Positions 55,650 through 64,000 of a DNA stretch of 64,000 bases are shown one piece after another. The notes under the pieces were generated by a model. That model searched no databases. It saw nothing but the letters and a program-made list of their open reading frames with translations, and was not told where the DNA came from. The DNA is taken from assembly GCF_014206815.1 (NCBI RefSeq), contig NZ_JACHNP010000002.1, positions 992,001 to 1,056,000 on the forward strand. Reading direction: 5' to 3'. Each line of letters begins with the position of its first letter. Within the stretch, counting starts at the first letter, position 1. A program made the position numbers and the translations under genes. Origin of the DNA: Xanthomonas sp. F10. GTDB lineage: Bacteria > Pseudomonadota > Gammaproteobacteria > Xanthomonadales > Xanthomonadaceae.

Positions 55650-58600
55650 ATGTCCATGTCCCCCATCCCGCGTTCCCCACGCCCGTGGCGCCGCTGGGGG
55701 CTGCTGTGTCTGTTGGCGCTGGCCGGCCTCTGCGCCGACGCCTGCGCCGGCGTGCCGGAACTGCCGCGCTTCCGGGTGTTCTCCAGCGAGCAGGGGCTGC
55801 CGTCCAGCGACATCTCCGCGCTGCAGCTGGACCGCGACGGCTATCTCTGGATCGCCAGCGGCGACGGCCTGGCCCGCTACGACGGACGCGAGTTCCGGGT
55901 CTGGCGCCACGACCCGGCCGATCCGGCCTCGCTGCGCTGCAACTACGTGCAGGACATGCACATCGACGCGCGCAACCGCATCTGGGTGGCCTGCGAGGGC
56001 GGCGGGCTGAGCGTGCTCGGCGCGGACCGGCGTGGCTTCCGCCACTTCAACATGGCCACGCAGCCGGCGATGCGCAGCGACGAGGTGTTCGCCATCGCCA
56101 GCCGCGGCGACGCGGTGTTCTTCGGCACCTACCGCGGCGGTCTGTACCGGCTGGGCGGCGATGGCCGGGTGCAGCGCATCCGCGCCGGCGACCCGGCGGT
56201 GGACGCGCTGCTCGACAGCGCGGTGCTGACCCTGGCCTTCGACGATGCCGGGGTGCTGTGGGTGGGCACCTTCAAGGGCCTGCTGCGCTACGACGGCCAG
56301 CGCGTCAGCGCGTATCGCATCGACGACGGCGTGCCGGACAAGGCGCAGGTGATCACGTCGATCACGCCGCTCGGCGACGGCCTTTGGTTCAGCGGCAACA
56401 CCGGCCTGTTCCGGCGCGACCATGCCGGGCGCTGGCGGCGCGCGGACTGGGTCGATGCGCTGCACCGCGCGGTCAGCGCGATCGCCGAGGACGGCGCCGG
56501 CGGCTACTGGCTCGGCAATGGCGAGGGCCTGTGGCACAAGCCCGCCGACGGGCCGGCGCGGCGGGTGGATACCGGTGGCGCGGCGGTGTCTGGCGCCAGC
56601 GTGGTGGAGGCCGTGCTGCGTGACCGCGAAGGCGGCCTGTGGGTGCCGCTGCCGACGCGCGGCCTGGGCTACCTGCGCCCGGACTGGCGCCGCCTGGCGG
56701 TGCTGGGCACCGCGCAGGGCCTGCCCGCCGACCAGTACGTCGGCCTGGCGCCGGCGCGCGCCGGCGGAGCCTGGCTGCTCGGCTCCGGCGCCAGCGTGTT
56801 TCGCCTCGACACCAGCAACGGTGCGCTGAGCGCGCCGCACTGGGCCAATGGTGCGCCCAGCGGACGCATGCTGTCGGTGCTGGACGATCCGCGCGGGGCC
56901 TTGTGGATCGGCGGCAGCAGCACGCTGCTGCGCGGCCCGCTGGACGGCGGCAACCTGCAGCGCTGGACCCGCGCCGCCGGCGAGGCCGATGCGATCCCGG
57001 ACGGCACCCTGGCCTGGCTGCAACTGGACGCGCGCCAGCGCCTGTGGATCGCCGCGCCGGGCTACGGCCTGCAGGTGCGCGATGGCGCCGGCCACGTCCT
57101 GCAGAACATCCCCGGCGGCCAGCACGGCCTGGCCGGGACCGACATCGCCGCCTTCGCGATGGCCCCCGACGGGGTGCCGTGGGTGGCCGCCGAGCGCTTC
57201 CAGCACTGGGACGAGGCGGCCGGGCAGTTCCTTACGCCGCCGGAGCTGGCTGGCGAGAAGGTGCAGTCGTTCGCCTTCGCCGACGCGCGCACGCTGTGGG
57301 TGCATCGCCTGTCCGGCCTGGAGCTGTGGCGGCGCACCGGCGCCCACTGGCAGCGCAGCCAGCGCTACGCGGTGGCCGATGGCCTGCCGGCCACCGAGTC
57401 CAGCGCGCTGGTCGCCGATCCGCAGGGCCGCGCCTGGCTGGGCATGCGCCGCGGCCTGTTCCGGGTCGATCCGCGGCGCACCCCGGCGGTGCGCGCGTTC
57501 GGCACCCGCGACGGGCTCGGCAGCCAGGAACTGGTGCGGCGCGGTCTGTTGATGACCGCCGACGGCGTGCTGGTGGCCGCGGCTGCCGACGGCAGCGTGG
57601 CGCTGCTGGACACGCAGCAGCCGGATCCGGTGCCGGTGCCGCTGTCCCTGAGCATGGAGAGCGTGCAGGTGCGGCGGGGCCCGCGCCTGCTGACCCTGCC
57701 GACGCGCGGCGACTTCACCCTGCGCTCGGACGACCGCGACCTGCGCGTGGCGGTGCGGCTGCTGTCCTACATCGATCCCGAGCACATCGTCTACCGCTTC
57801 CGCCTGCCGGGCTACGACCGCGACTGGGTCAGCACCGGCGCCAGCGGCGAACGCACCCTGCCGCAGTTGCCCGACGGCGCGCAGGTGCTGGAGATCCAGG
57901 CGCGCACCCGCAACGGTGCCTGGTCGCCGACGCTGCGCCTGCCGTTCCGGGTGCAGCCGCCGTGGTGGCGCAGCGTCTGGGGCATCGTCGGGATGCTCGC
58001 CACCGCCGGCCTGCTGCTGCTGGTGTCGCTGCGCGCCTACCGGCGCCGCCTGGGCCGCCAGCACGCCTGGGAACTGGCCCTGCACAAGCAGGAACTGGCC
58101 GAGCAGGCCTCGCTGGCCAAGACCCGCTTCCTGGCCACGCTCGGCCACGAGGTACGCACACCGCTGACCGGGGTGCTGGGCATGAGCGAACTGTTGCTGG
58201 CCACGCCGCTGGATCCCAAGCAGCGCGGCTATACCGAGTCGATCCGCCGCGCCGGCACCCACCTGCTGCACCTGGTCAACGACGCGCTGGACCTGGCGCG
58301 GATCGAGGCCGGGCGCCTGCGCCTGGAGTCGCAGCCGTTCGCGCTGCAGGCGCTGATCGCCGAGGTGGTCAACCTGATGGCGCCGCTGGCGCAGGCGCGC
58401 GGGCTGCGCTTCGATCTGCACGACGCCATGCCCGGCCCGACCACGGTGGAAGGCGATGCGCTGCGGGTGCGGCAGATCCTGCTGAACCTGCTCGGCAACG
58501 CGATCAAGTTCACCAACAGCGGCTCGGTGGCGCTGAAGGTGGCGCCGGCGCAGGACAGCCACGGGCTGTGCATCGAGGTGGCCGACACCGGCCCGGGCAT

Positions 58601-59228
58601 CGGCGCCGAGCAGCAGGCGCGGCTGTTCCAGCGTTTCGAGCAGGGCGGCGGTCCGCGCACCGCGGTGCGCCAGGGCGGCAGCGGCCTGGGCCTGGCGATC
58701 AGCCAGGAACTGGCGATGGCGATGGGCGGGCGCATCCAGGTCGAGAGCCGGCTGGGGCACGGTGCGCGCTTCCGCGTGGGGCTGCCGCTGCGCTGGCGCC
58801 CGGCGCAGGAACCGGTGGCGGTGGTGCCGGCGGCGGCCCCGCGGGCGCGCACCGCGCTGCGCATCCTGCTGGTCGAGGACGAACCGACCGTGGCCCAGGT
58901 GATGGTCGAACTGCTGCGCGGCCGCGGGCACAAGGTGGTCTGGGCCGCGCACGGCCTGGAGGCGCTGACCGAGGCCAGCCAGGGCAGCTTCGACATCGGC
59001 CTGCTCGACCTGGACCTGCCGGCACTCGACGGCCTGGCGCTGGCGCGGCAGTTGCGCACGCTGGGCTACGGCTTCCCGCTGCTGGCGGTGACCGCGCGTT
59101 CCGACGGCGAGGCCGAGGCGGCGGCGCGCGCGGCCGGATTCGCCGGGTTCGTGCGCAAGCCGGTCACCGGGCAGATGCTGGAAGCCGCGATCGACGCGGT
59201 GCTGGACGGCGCGCCGCCGCCGCTCTGA
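55650..59228 (+). CDS. propeller-type hybrid histidine kinase 1
   Basis: A 1192-residue membrane hybrid kinase. A signal peptide or anchor (about 1-33) precedes periplasmic propeller repeats (GYLWIASGDGLARYDG, RIWVACEGGGLSVLG, VLWVGTFKGLLRYDG) and a Y_Y_Y domain (YRFRLPGYDRDWVSTGASG). Next are a transmembrane helix (SVWGIVGMLATAGLLLLVSL), HisKA with H833 (LGHEVRTPLTG) and HATPase (N-box LNLLGNAIKF, G-boxes DTGPGIG and GSGLGLAIS). A receiver domain with phosphoacceptor D1120 (LLDLDLP) ends the protein. No output regulator is encoded nearby. ATG 55650 has GGAG just upstream. A paralogue of identical length follows after 92 bp. Confidence 0.94.
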   Translation: MSMSPIPRSPRPWRRWGLLCLLALAGLCADACAGVPELPRFRVFSSEQGLPSSDISALQLDRDGYLWIASGDGLARYDGREFRVWRHDPADPASLRCNYVQDMHIDARNRIWVACEGGGLSVLGADRRGFRHFNMATQPAMRSDEVFAIASRGDAVFFGTYRGGLYRLGGDGRVQRIRAGDPAVDALLDSAVLTLAFDDAGVLWVGTFKGLLRYDGQRVSAYRIDDGVPDKAQVITSITPLGDGLWFSGNTGLFRRDHAGRWRRADWVDALHRAVSAIAEDGAGGYWLGNGEGLWHKPADGPARRVDTGGAAVSGASVVEAVLRDREGGLWVPLPTRGLGYLRPDWRRLAVLGTAQGLPADQYVGLAPARAGGAWLLGSGASVFRLDTSNGALSAPHWANGAPSGRMLSVLDDPRGALWIGGSSTLLRGPLDGGNLQRWTRAAGEADAIPDGTLAWLQLDARQRLWIAAPGYGLQVRDGAGHVLQNIPGGQHGLAGTDIAAFAMAPDGVPWVAAERFQHWDEAAGQFLTPPELAGEKVQSFAFADARTLWVHRLSGLELWRRTGAHWQRSQRYAVADGLPATESSALVADPQGRAWLGMRRGLFRVDPRRTPAVRAFGTRDGLGSQELVRRGLLMTADGVLVAAAADGSVALLDTQQPDPVPVPLSLSMESVQVRRGPRLLTLPTRGDFTLRSDDRDLRVAVRLLSYIDPEHIVYRFRLPGYDRDWVSTGASGERTLPQLPDGAQVLEIQARTRNGAWSPTLRLPFRVQPPWWRSVWGIVGMLATAGLLLLVSLRAYRRRLGRQHAWELALHKQELAEQASLAKTRFLATLGHEVRTPLTGVLGMSELLLATPLDPKQRGYTESIRRAGTHLLHLVNDALDLARIEAGRLRLESQPFALQALIAEVVNLMAPLAQARGLRFDLHDAMPGPTTVEGDALRVRQILLNLLGNAIKFTNSGSVALKVAPAQDSHGLCIEVADTGPGIGAEQQARLFQRFEQGGGPRTAVRQGGSGLGLAISQELAMAMGGRIQVESRLGHGARFRVGLPLRWRPAQEPVAVVPAAAPRARTALRILLVEDEPTVAQVMVELLRGRGHKVVWAAHGLEALTEASQGSFDIGLLDLDLPALDGLALARQLRTLGYGFPLLAVTARSDGEAEAAARAAGFAGFVRKPVTGQMLEAAIDAVLDGAPPPL

Positions 59229-59320
59229 GCCGATGCCGGGCCGGTTGCCAGCGCCGGCGCTTATCGCCGACGATGGCGCCGGTGACGCGGGACGGATGCC
59301 CGCCGGGGGAGACAGAGGCG

Positions 59321-62300
59321 ATGCGGTCGAGACGGATCTTGGGATGGCTGCTGCTGGCGTGGTCCGGCGTCGCCGGCGCGGCAGTGCCGCCGACGCCGCA
59401 GCCGCGCCAGCTCACCGTGGCCGATGGCCTGCCGTCCAACAGCATCAATGGCTTTGCCGAGGACAAGCTCGGCTATCTGTGGCTGGCCAGCAGCGACGGC
59501 CTGGCGCGCTTCGACGGACGCGGCTACCGCATCTGGCGGATCGAGGACGGCCTGCACGCCAACAAGATCTGGTGCGTGCACGTGGACGCGCAGAACCGGG
59601 TCTGGTTCGGGACCGACGGCGCCGGCCTGGGCATGCTCTCGGCCGACCGCCGCCAGTTCCGCTATTACGATCGCAGCACCTATCCGCAGATCGGCGGCAC
59701 CACGGTGTGGGCGATCGCCTCCACGCCGGACGGTAGCATCTGGTTCGGCACGGCCACCGGCGGCCTGCACCAGGTGCAGCCGGACGGCCGCCTGCGCCGC
59801 TTCATGCCGATTCCCGGCGATGCACGCAGCCTGCCTTCGGCGACCGTCACGCACTTGGCGACCACGGCCGACGGCACCCTGTGGGTGGGAACGCGTAGTG
59901 GCCTGGCGCGCTGGACCGGACACGACTTCCAGCGCGTCGACGCCGCCGCGCTGCCGCGGCCGGAGGTACAGGGGCTGACCCCCGAACGCGACGATACCCT
60001 GTGGGTGTCCACCCAGGGCGGGGTGCGCCTGCTGCGTGCCGATGCCAGCGTGGTGGAGCCGTACTGGCGCAACGTGCCCGACGAGAGCGTGCTGGCGATG
60101 CTGGTCCACGACCGCCACGGCACGCGCTGGTTCGACACCATGGACGGGCTGGGCCGCGAGAGCGAGTCCGGCGTGATCCGCAACGTGCCGCTGTACAGCA
60201 ACTCCGCGCACGGGCTGGTCAAGCCGAACTGGGCGCTGGCCTTCGAGGACCGCGAGGGTGGCCTGTGGTTCGCCAGTTCCAATGCCGGCCTGTGGCACCT
60301 GCCGGCGAACTGGCAGCAGTTCTCGGTACTGTCCTACCGCGTGGACGACCCGGAGTCGATGGGCAATCCCTACGTGCTCGGCACCGCCGCCTCCCGCGAT
60401 GGCGGCGTGTGGCTGGCCGGCACGCGTGGCGTGCTGGACAAGCTGGATCCGGGCACCGGTGTCGTGCATCGGCACATGCAGGCGATGTTCGGGCGCGACT
60501 GGTCGCGCGCGATCGCCGAGGATCCGCAAGGGCGGCTGTGGGCGGCGACCTTCGGCGGGCTGCTGCGCTACGACCCGGTCAGCGGCGAGGTGCGGCGTTG
60601 GGCCAAGGATGCCGCCGCCGACCCGGCGATGCCGGCGGAAGTGGAGAAAATCGCCTTCAGCAGCGACCGCCACGCGTGGATCTTCAGCGATATCGGTGGC
60701 GTGCAGGTGCGCGACCTCGACGGCCGCGTGCTGCGCACCATGGTGCCGGGAACCGCCGGCCTGCCCGCGGAACTGGTGGTGGCGGAAGTGCGGACTGGGC
60801 CGCAGGGTCAGCTCTGGCTGCTGGGGCAGCACGGCCTGCTCGCCTGGGATCCGGCGCAGGCGCGTTTCGCGCCCGTGCCCGGCGCGCCGCAGCGGCCGCT
60901 GAGCACCTTCGCGATCAGCGACGGCAATGTGGTGTGGCTGGCCGGCGTCGGCCAGCTGGAGCGCTATCTGTGGGATGGCCGCCGGCTGAGCCTGCTCGAC
61001 CGCATCGATGCCGATCAGGAATTCCCGGCCCTGGCGCCGAATGGCCTGGTGGTCGACGCCAGTGGCGTGGCCTGGCTGAGCAGCGTGCGCGGGCTGATCC
61101 GGGTCGATCCGGCGAGCAAGGCGATCCGCTCCTATGGCGTGCACGACGGCCTGCCGAACCAGGAGTTCCGCGCCCGCACCCTGGTGCAGGCGCGCAGCGG
61201 GCAGATCCTCGGCGGCACCCCGGACGGGGTGGTGCTGTTCGAGCCGGCGCAGGTGGTGCCGTCGCGGCGACAGCCGCCGCTGGTGATCGAGCGCATCGGC
61301 GTGCGCCGCGGCGAGCGCGGGCTGGACCTGCTGCACGCCGACCATATCGCGCTGCAGGAAGGCGACCGCGATCTGCACGTGGTCGCGCGCCTGCTGTCGT
61401 TCTCCGACACCGACGCCAATACCTACCGCTTCCGCCTCAGCGGCTACGACCCGGACTGGGTCGACGTGGGTGCCAGTGGCGAGCGCCTGTTCTCGCGGCT
61501 GCCGTCGGGCCACTACACCCTGGAGATGCAGGCGCGTACCGCCGACAAGGTGTGGTCGAAGGTGATCACGCTGCACTTCCGCGTCTTGCCGCCGTGGTGG
61601 CGCAGCCCCTGGGGCGTGGCCGGGCTGGCGGTGCTGGCGGTGCTGGCGCTGTGGCTGCTGGCCTACCTGTACCGGCGCCGCCTGCGCCGGCGCGCCGCCT
61701 GGCAACTGGCGGTGCACAAGCAGGAAGTGGCCGAGCAGGCCTCGCTGGCCAAGACCCGCTTCCTGGCCACGCTCGGCCACGAAGTGCGCACGCCGATGAC
61801 CGGCGTGCTGGGCATGAGCGAACTGCTGCTGGCCACGCCGCTGGACCCCAAGCAGCGCCGCTACACCGAATCGATCCGCGACGCCGGCTCGCACCTGCTG
61901 CGCCTGGTCAACGATGCGCTGGACCTGGCGCGGATCGAGGCCGGGCGGCTGGAACTGGAGCAGCAGCCGTTCGACCTGGGCCGGCTGATCGCCGAACTGG
62001 AAGCGATGATGGGGCCGATGGCGCGCGGCCGCGGCCTCGCCTTCGCCCTGGACAATGCCATGCCGCCGCACGTCACCGCGCGCGGCGACGCCACGCGGGT
62101 GCGGCAGATCCTGCTGAACCTGCTCAACAACGCCATCAAGTTCACCGAGCACGGCAGCGTGCAGTTGCGGGTGGCGCCGCTGCAGCCGCAGCAGGGCGTG
62201 CGCTTCGAGGTCGCCGATACCGGGCCGGGCATCAATGCCGAACAGCAGGCGCGGCTGTTCCAGCGCTTCGAGCAGGCCGACGGACCGCGTACCGCCGCGC

Positions 62301-62899
62301 GCTACGGCGGCAGCGGCCTGGGCCTGGCGATCAGCCAGGAACTGGCGGTGGCGATGGGCGGACGCATCGAATTGCGCAGCCGCCTTGGTGCCGGCACCCG
62401 CTTCCTGGTCGAGCTGCCGTTGCCGTGGACGCCCGAGCCGCTGCCGCAGGCGCCGCGCGACACCCGCGGCTCCAGCAGCGCCGCGACGCCGCAGCGGATC
62501 CTGCTGGTCGAGGACGACCCGACCGTGGCCGAGGTGGTCGGCGGCCTGCTGCGCGCGCGCGGCCACCACGTCACCCATGCCGCGCACGCGCTGGCCGCGC
62601 TGACCGAAGCGGCGGCGAGCAGCTTCGACATCGCGCTGCTGGATCTGGACCTGCCGGGCCTGGACGGCTTGGCCCTGGCGCGGCAGTTGCGCGCCTTCGG
62701 CTACGGCATGCCGCTGATCGCGGTCACCGCCCGCGCCGACGCCGACGCCGAACCGCAGGCCCGCGCCGCCGGCTTCAGCGGCTTCCTGCGCAAACCGGTG
62801 ACCGGCGAGATGCTGGCCGACGCGGTGGAGGGGGAGCCGGGACCGGGGACCCGGGACCCGGGACCCGGAGAGAGCGACGGCAACGGCGACCGTGCGTAG
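59321..62899 (+). CDS. propeller-type hybrid histidine kinase 2
   Basis: A 1192-residue paralogue of the previous gene with the same layout: signal peptide (to about 20), propeller (GYLWLASSDGLARFDG, RVWFGTDGAGLGML, TLWVGTRSGLARW), Y_Y_Y (YRFRLSGYDPDWVDVGASG) and a membrane helix. HisKA has H820, followed by the HATPase domain (LNLLNNAIKF) and a receiver with D1108 (LLDLDLP). The kinase cores are much more similar than the propellers, pointing to duplication followed by sensor divergence. The last 20 residues (GPGTRDPGPGES...) are encoded by a GGGACCC repeat array. ATG 59321 follows AGAGG. Confidence 0.94.
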   Translation: MRSRRILGWLLLAWSGVAGAAVPPTPQPRQLTVADGLPSNSINGFAEDKLGYLWLASSDGLARFDGRGYRIWRIEDGLHANKIWCVHVDAQNRVWFGTDGAGLGMLSADRRQFRYYDRSTYPQIGGTTVWAIASTPDGSIWFGTATGGLHQVQPDGRLRRFMPIPGDARSLPSATVTHLATTADGTLWVGTRSGLARWTGHDFQRVDAAALPRPEVQGLTPERDDTLWVSTQGGVRLLRADASVVEPYWRNVPDESVLAMLVHDRHGTRWFDTMDGLGRESESGVIRNVPLYSNSAHGLVKPNWALAFEDREGGLWFASSNAGLWHLPANWQQFSVLSYRVDDPESMGNPYVLGTAASRDGGVWLAGTRGVLDKLDPGTGVVHRHMQAMFGRDWSRAIAEDPQGRLWAATFGGLLRYDPVSGEVRRWAKDAAADPAMPAEVEKIAFSSDRHAWIFSDIGGVQVRDLDGRVLRTMVPGTAGLPAELVVAEVRTGPQGQLWLLGQHGLLAWDPAQARFAPVPGAPQRPLSTFAISDGNVVWLAGVGQLERYLWDGRRLSLLDRIDADQEFPALAPNGLVVDASGVAWLSSVRGLIRVDPASKAIRSYGVHDGLPNQEFRARTLVQARSGQILGGTPDGVVLFEPAQVVPSRRQPPLVIERIGVRRGERGLDLLHADHIALQEGDRDLHVVARLLSFSDTDANTYRFRLSGYDPDWVDVGASGERLFSRLPSGHYTLEMQARTADKVWSKVITLHFRVLPPWWRSPWGVAGLAVLAVLALWLLAYLYRRRLRRRAAWQLAVHKQEVAEQASLAKTRFLATLGHEVRTPMTGVLGMSELLLATPLDPKQRRYTESIRDAGSHLLRLVNDALDLARIEAGRLELEQQPFDLGRLIAELEAMMGPMARGRGLAFALDNAMPPHVTARGDATRVRQILLNLLNNAIKFTEHGSVQLRVAPLQPQQGVRFEVADTGPGINAEQQARLFQRFEQADGPRTAARYGGSGLGLAISQELAVAMGGRIELRSRLGAGTRFLVELPLPWTPEPLPQAPRDTRGSSSAATPQRILLVEDDPTVAEVVGGLLRARGHHVTHAAHALAALTEAAASSFDIALLDLDLPGLDGLALARQLRAFGYGMPLIAVTARADADAEPQARAAGFSGFLRKPVTGEMLADAVEGEPGPGTRDPGPGESDGNGDRA

Positions 62900-63149
62900 G
62901 CGGTGCGTGGTGCGGTTTCGCTACAGGAACGGCTTCGCCCGTACAGCCGAAAGCGCTCCGTTCTAGGCTTTTGCGGGTCCCGAGTCCCGAGTCCCGAGTC
63001 CCGGGTCCCGGGTCCCGGAGAGAGCGGCGGCAACGGCGAGCGCATGTAGGCGGTGCGCGGTGCGGTGCCGCTAGAGGAATGGCTTCGCCCGTACAGCCAA
63101 AAGCGCTCCGTTCTAGGCTTTTTCGGGTCCCGGGTCCCGGGTCCCGGCT
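62834..63149. repeat. GGGACCC/GGGTCCC array with a 150-bp tandem duplication
   Basis: An array of GGGACCC units (from 62839) lies inside the end of the kinase gene. Then comes a unit starting AGAGCGACGG at 62871, which recurs as AGAGCGGCGG at 63021. The shared words include GGCTTCGCCCGTACAGCC and AAGCGCTCCGTTCTAGGCTT. Each unit ends in GGGTCCC-type repeats, inverted relative to the first array. The second copy runs up to the stop of the MFS gene. Confidence 0.88.
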
Positions 63150-64000
63150 TCACTCCGCCACCTCTTCCACCTGCTTCGGATGCGGCCGGGTATCCGGCAA
63201 CTGCCAGAAGATCAGCGTCGAGGTCAGGGTGATGGCGCCGACGCAGACGAAGGTCGCGTGCAGCGCCGCGGTGGCGCCGTGGGTATCGCCGAGGTGGGTG
63301 TTGAACGCCGCCAGCAGGCTGCCCGCGGCCGCGGCGCCGAAGCCGGTGGCCAGCATCATCACCATCGACAGCAGGCTGTTGCCGGCGCTGGCCTGGTCGC
63401 GGTCCAGGTCGCGCAGGGTCACCGTGTTCATGACGGTGAACTGCAGCGAGTTGACCGCGCCGAACAGCGCCAGCTGCAGCAGCCGCCAGCCCAGCGGCTG
63501 GCCGGCGTCGAACAGCAGGAAGCTGGCCATCGCGGTGCCGACCAGCACCGTGTTGGTCATCAGCACCCGACGGTAGCCGAAGTGTTCCACCAGCTTCACC
63601 GCGGCGCGCTTGGAGGCCATGCCGGCCAGCGCCACCGGGATCATCATCAGCCCGGCGTCCATCGGGCTCATGCCCAGGCCCACCTGCAGCAGCAGCGGGA
63701 TCAGGAACGGCATGCTGCCGCTGCCCACGCGCGAGAACAGGTTGCCGAGGATGCCGATGCGGAAGCTGACGACCTTGAACAGGTGCAGCGGGAACAGCGG
63801 CGCCGCCGCGTTGGCCGCGTGCAGCCAGTAGCCGATCAGTGCCGCCAGCCCGCCGATCGCCAGCAGCATCACGAAGGCGTGGCGCAGGCCCAGCTCGGAG
63901 ATGCCGTCCAGCGCCAGCGACAGCGCGACCATGCCGAAGGCCAGCATCGCGTAGCCGACCAGGTCGAAGCGGGTGCGCTGCTCGCCGTAGAAGTCCGGCA
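63150..64000 (-). CDS. MFS transporter, DHA2-type (C-terminal part)
   Basis: The C-terminal 283 residues of a 14-helix-type drug/proton antiporter are visible; the gene continues past the right window end. The open frame enters as PDFYGEQRTRFDLVGYAMLAFG, the loop that follows the central helices in EmrB/HsrA-like proteins. At least seven further helices follow, with SRVGSGSMPFLIPLLLQVGLGMSP and a cytoplasmic tail LPDTRPHPKQVEEVAE. The substrate is unknown. An in-frame ATG at 63947 should not be taken as the start. Confidence 0.9.
   Translation of the reverse strand, partial: PDFYGEQRTRFDLVGYAMLAFGMVALSLALDGISELGLRHAFVMLLAIGGLAALIGYWLHAANAAAPLFPLHLFKVVSFRIGILGNLFSRVGSGSMPFLIPLLLQVGLGMSPMDAGLMMIPVALAGMASKRAAVKLVEHFGYRRVLMTNTVLVGTAMASFLLFDAGQPLGWRLLQLALFGAVNSLQFTVMNTVTLRDLDRDQASAGNSLLSMVMMLATGFGAAAAGSLLAAFNTHLGDTHGATAALHATFVCVGAITLTSTLIFWQLPDTRPHPKQVEEVAE

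Noticed and set aside
56639-59320. Long open frame running into hybrid kinase 2 from upstream
   Set aside because: The upstream part is an out-of-frame shadow of kinase 1; ATG 59321 has a ribosome-binding site and starts a signal peptide.

Overview
The window looks like a chromosomal segment of a Xanthomonadaceae bacterium, most likely Xanthomonas. It is very GC-rich, with G or C in almost every third codon position of the real genes. It carries two large TonB-dependent receptors, propeller-domain sensor kinases and the short dispersed GTAGGAGCGGCTTCAGCCGCGAC-type inverted repeats common in that group. I see no rRNA, tRNA, prophage, insertion sequence or CRISPR array. About 50 protein genes are supported, two of them cut by the window ends.

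Left part (1-14.4 kb): a carbohydrate-utilisation locus (alpha-L-fucosidase, TonB-dependent receptor, divergent glucokinase) carries palindromic operators of the LacI-family NagR type. It is followed by rsmE-bioA, then divergently the overlapping nudE-cysQ-mazG-UPF0060 operon, a DUF962 membrane protein, a stomatin-like/NfeD pair, and gcvT-gcvH.

14.4-17.4 kb is sparse. Its only protein gene encodes a lysine/alanine-rich histone H1-like protein, preceded by a strong sigma-70-like promoter and a roughly 170-nt structured RNA candidate. Middle part (17.4-40.6 kb): a beta-lactamase-fold hydrolase, a GMC oxidoreductase, a nucleotide-exchange-type transporter, and a lipid-degradation operon (alpha/beta hydrolase, fadE, DUF4442 thioesterase). 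That operon reads from a predicted leaderless promoter covered by two operators of the divergent TetR regulator. Next come a second TonB-dependent receptor and a small barrel protein, hslO/mtgA, a GT2 glycosyltransferase with a CBS-domain protein, AsmA, a hemolysin-III-type protein, prfC and an M23 peptidase.

Right part (40.6-64 kb): a SAM-I riboswitch precedes an overlapping metX-like/metB/hom methionine operon. A multidomain GH18 chitinase has the same palindromic operator as glucokinase and the first receptor, 42 kb away, which suggests one GlcNAc/chitin/glycan regulon. Then come an alpha/beta hydrolase, a propeller-GGDEF diguanylate cyclase, sdaA, glutaredoxin- and GST-like proteins, a yceI-cytochrome b561-yceI operon, and two tandem propeller hybrid histidine kinases of exactly the same length (1192 aa). 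The second kinase ends inside a GGGTCCC repeat array. A partial DHA2-type MFS exporter closes the window.
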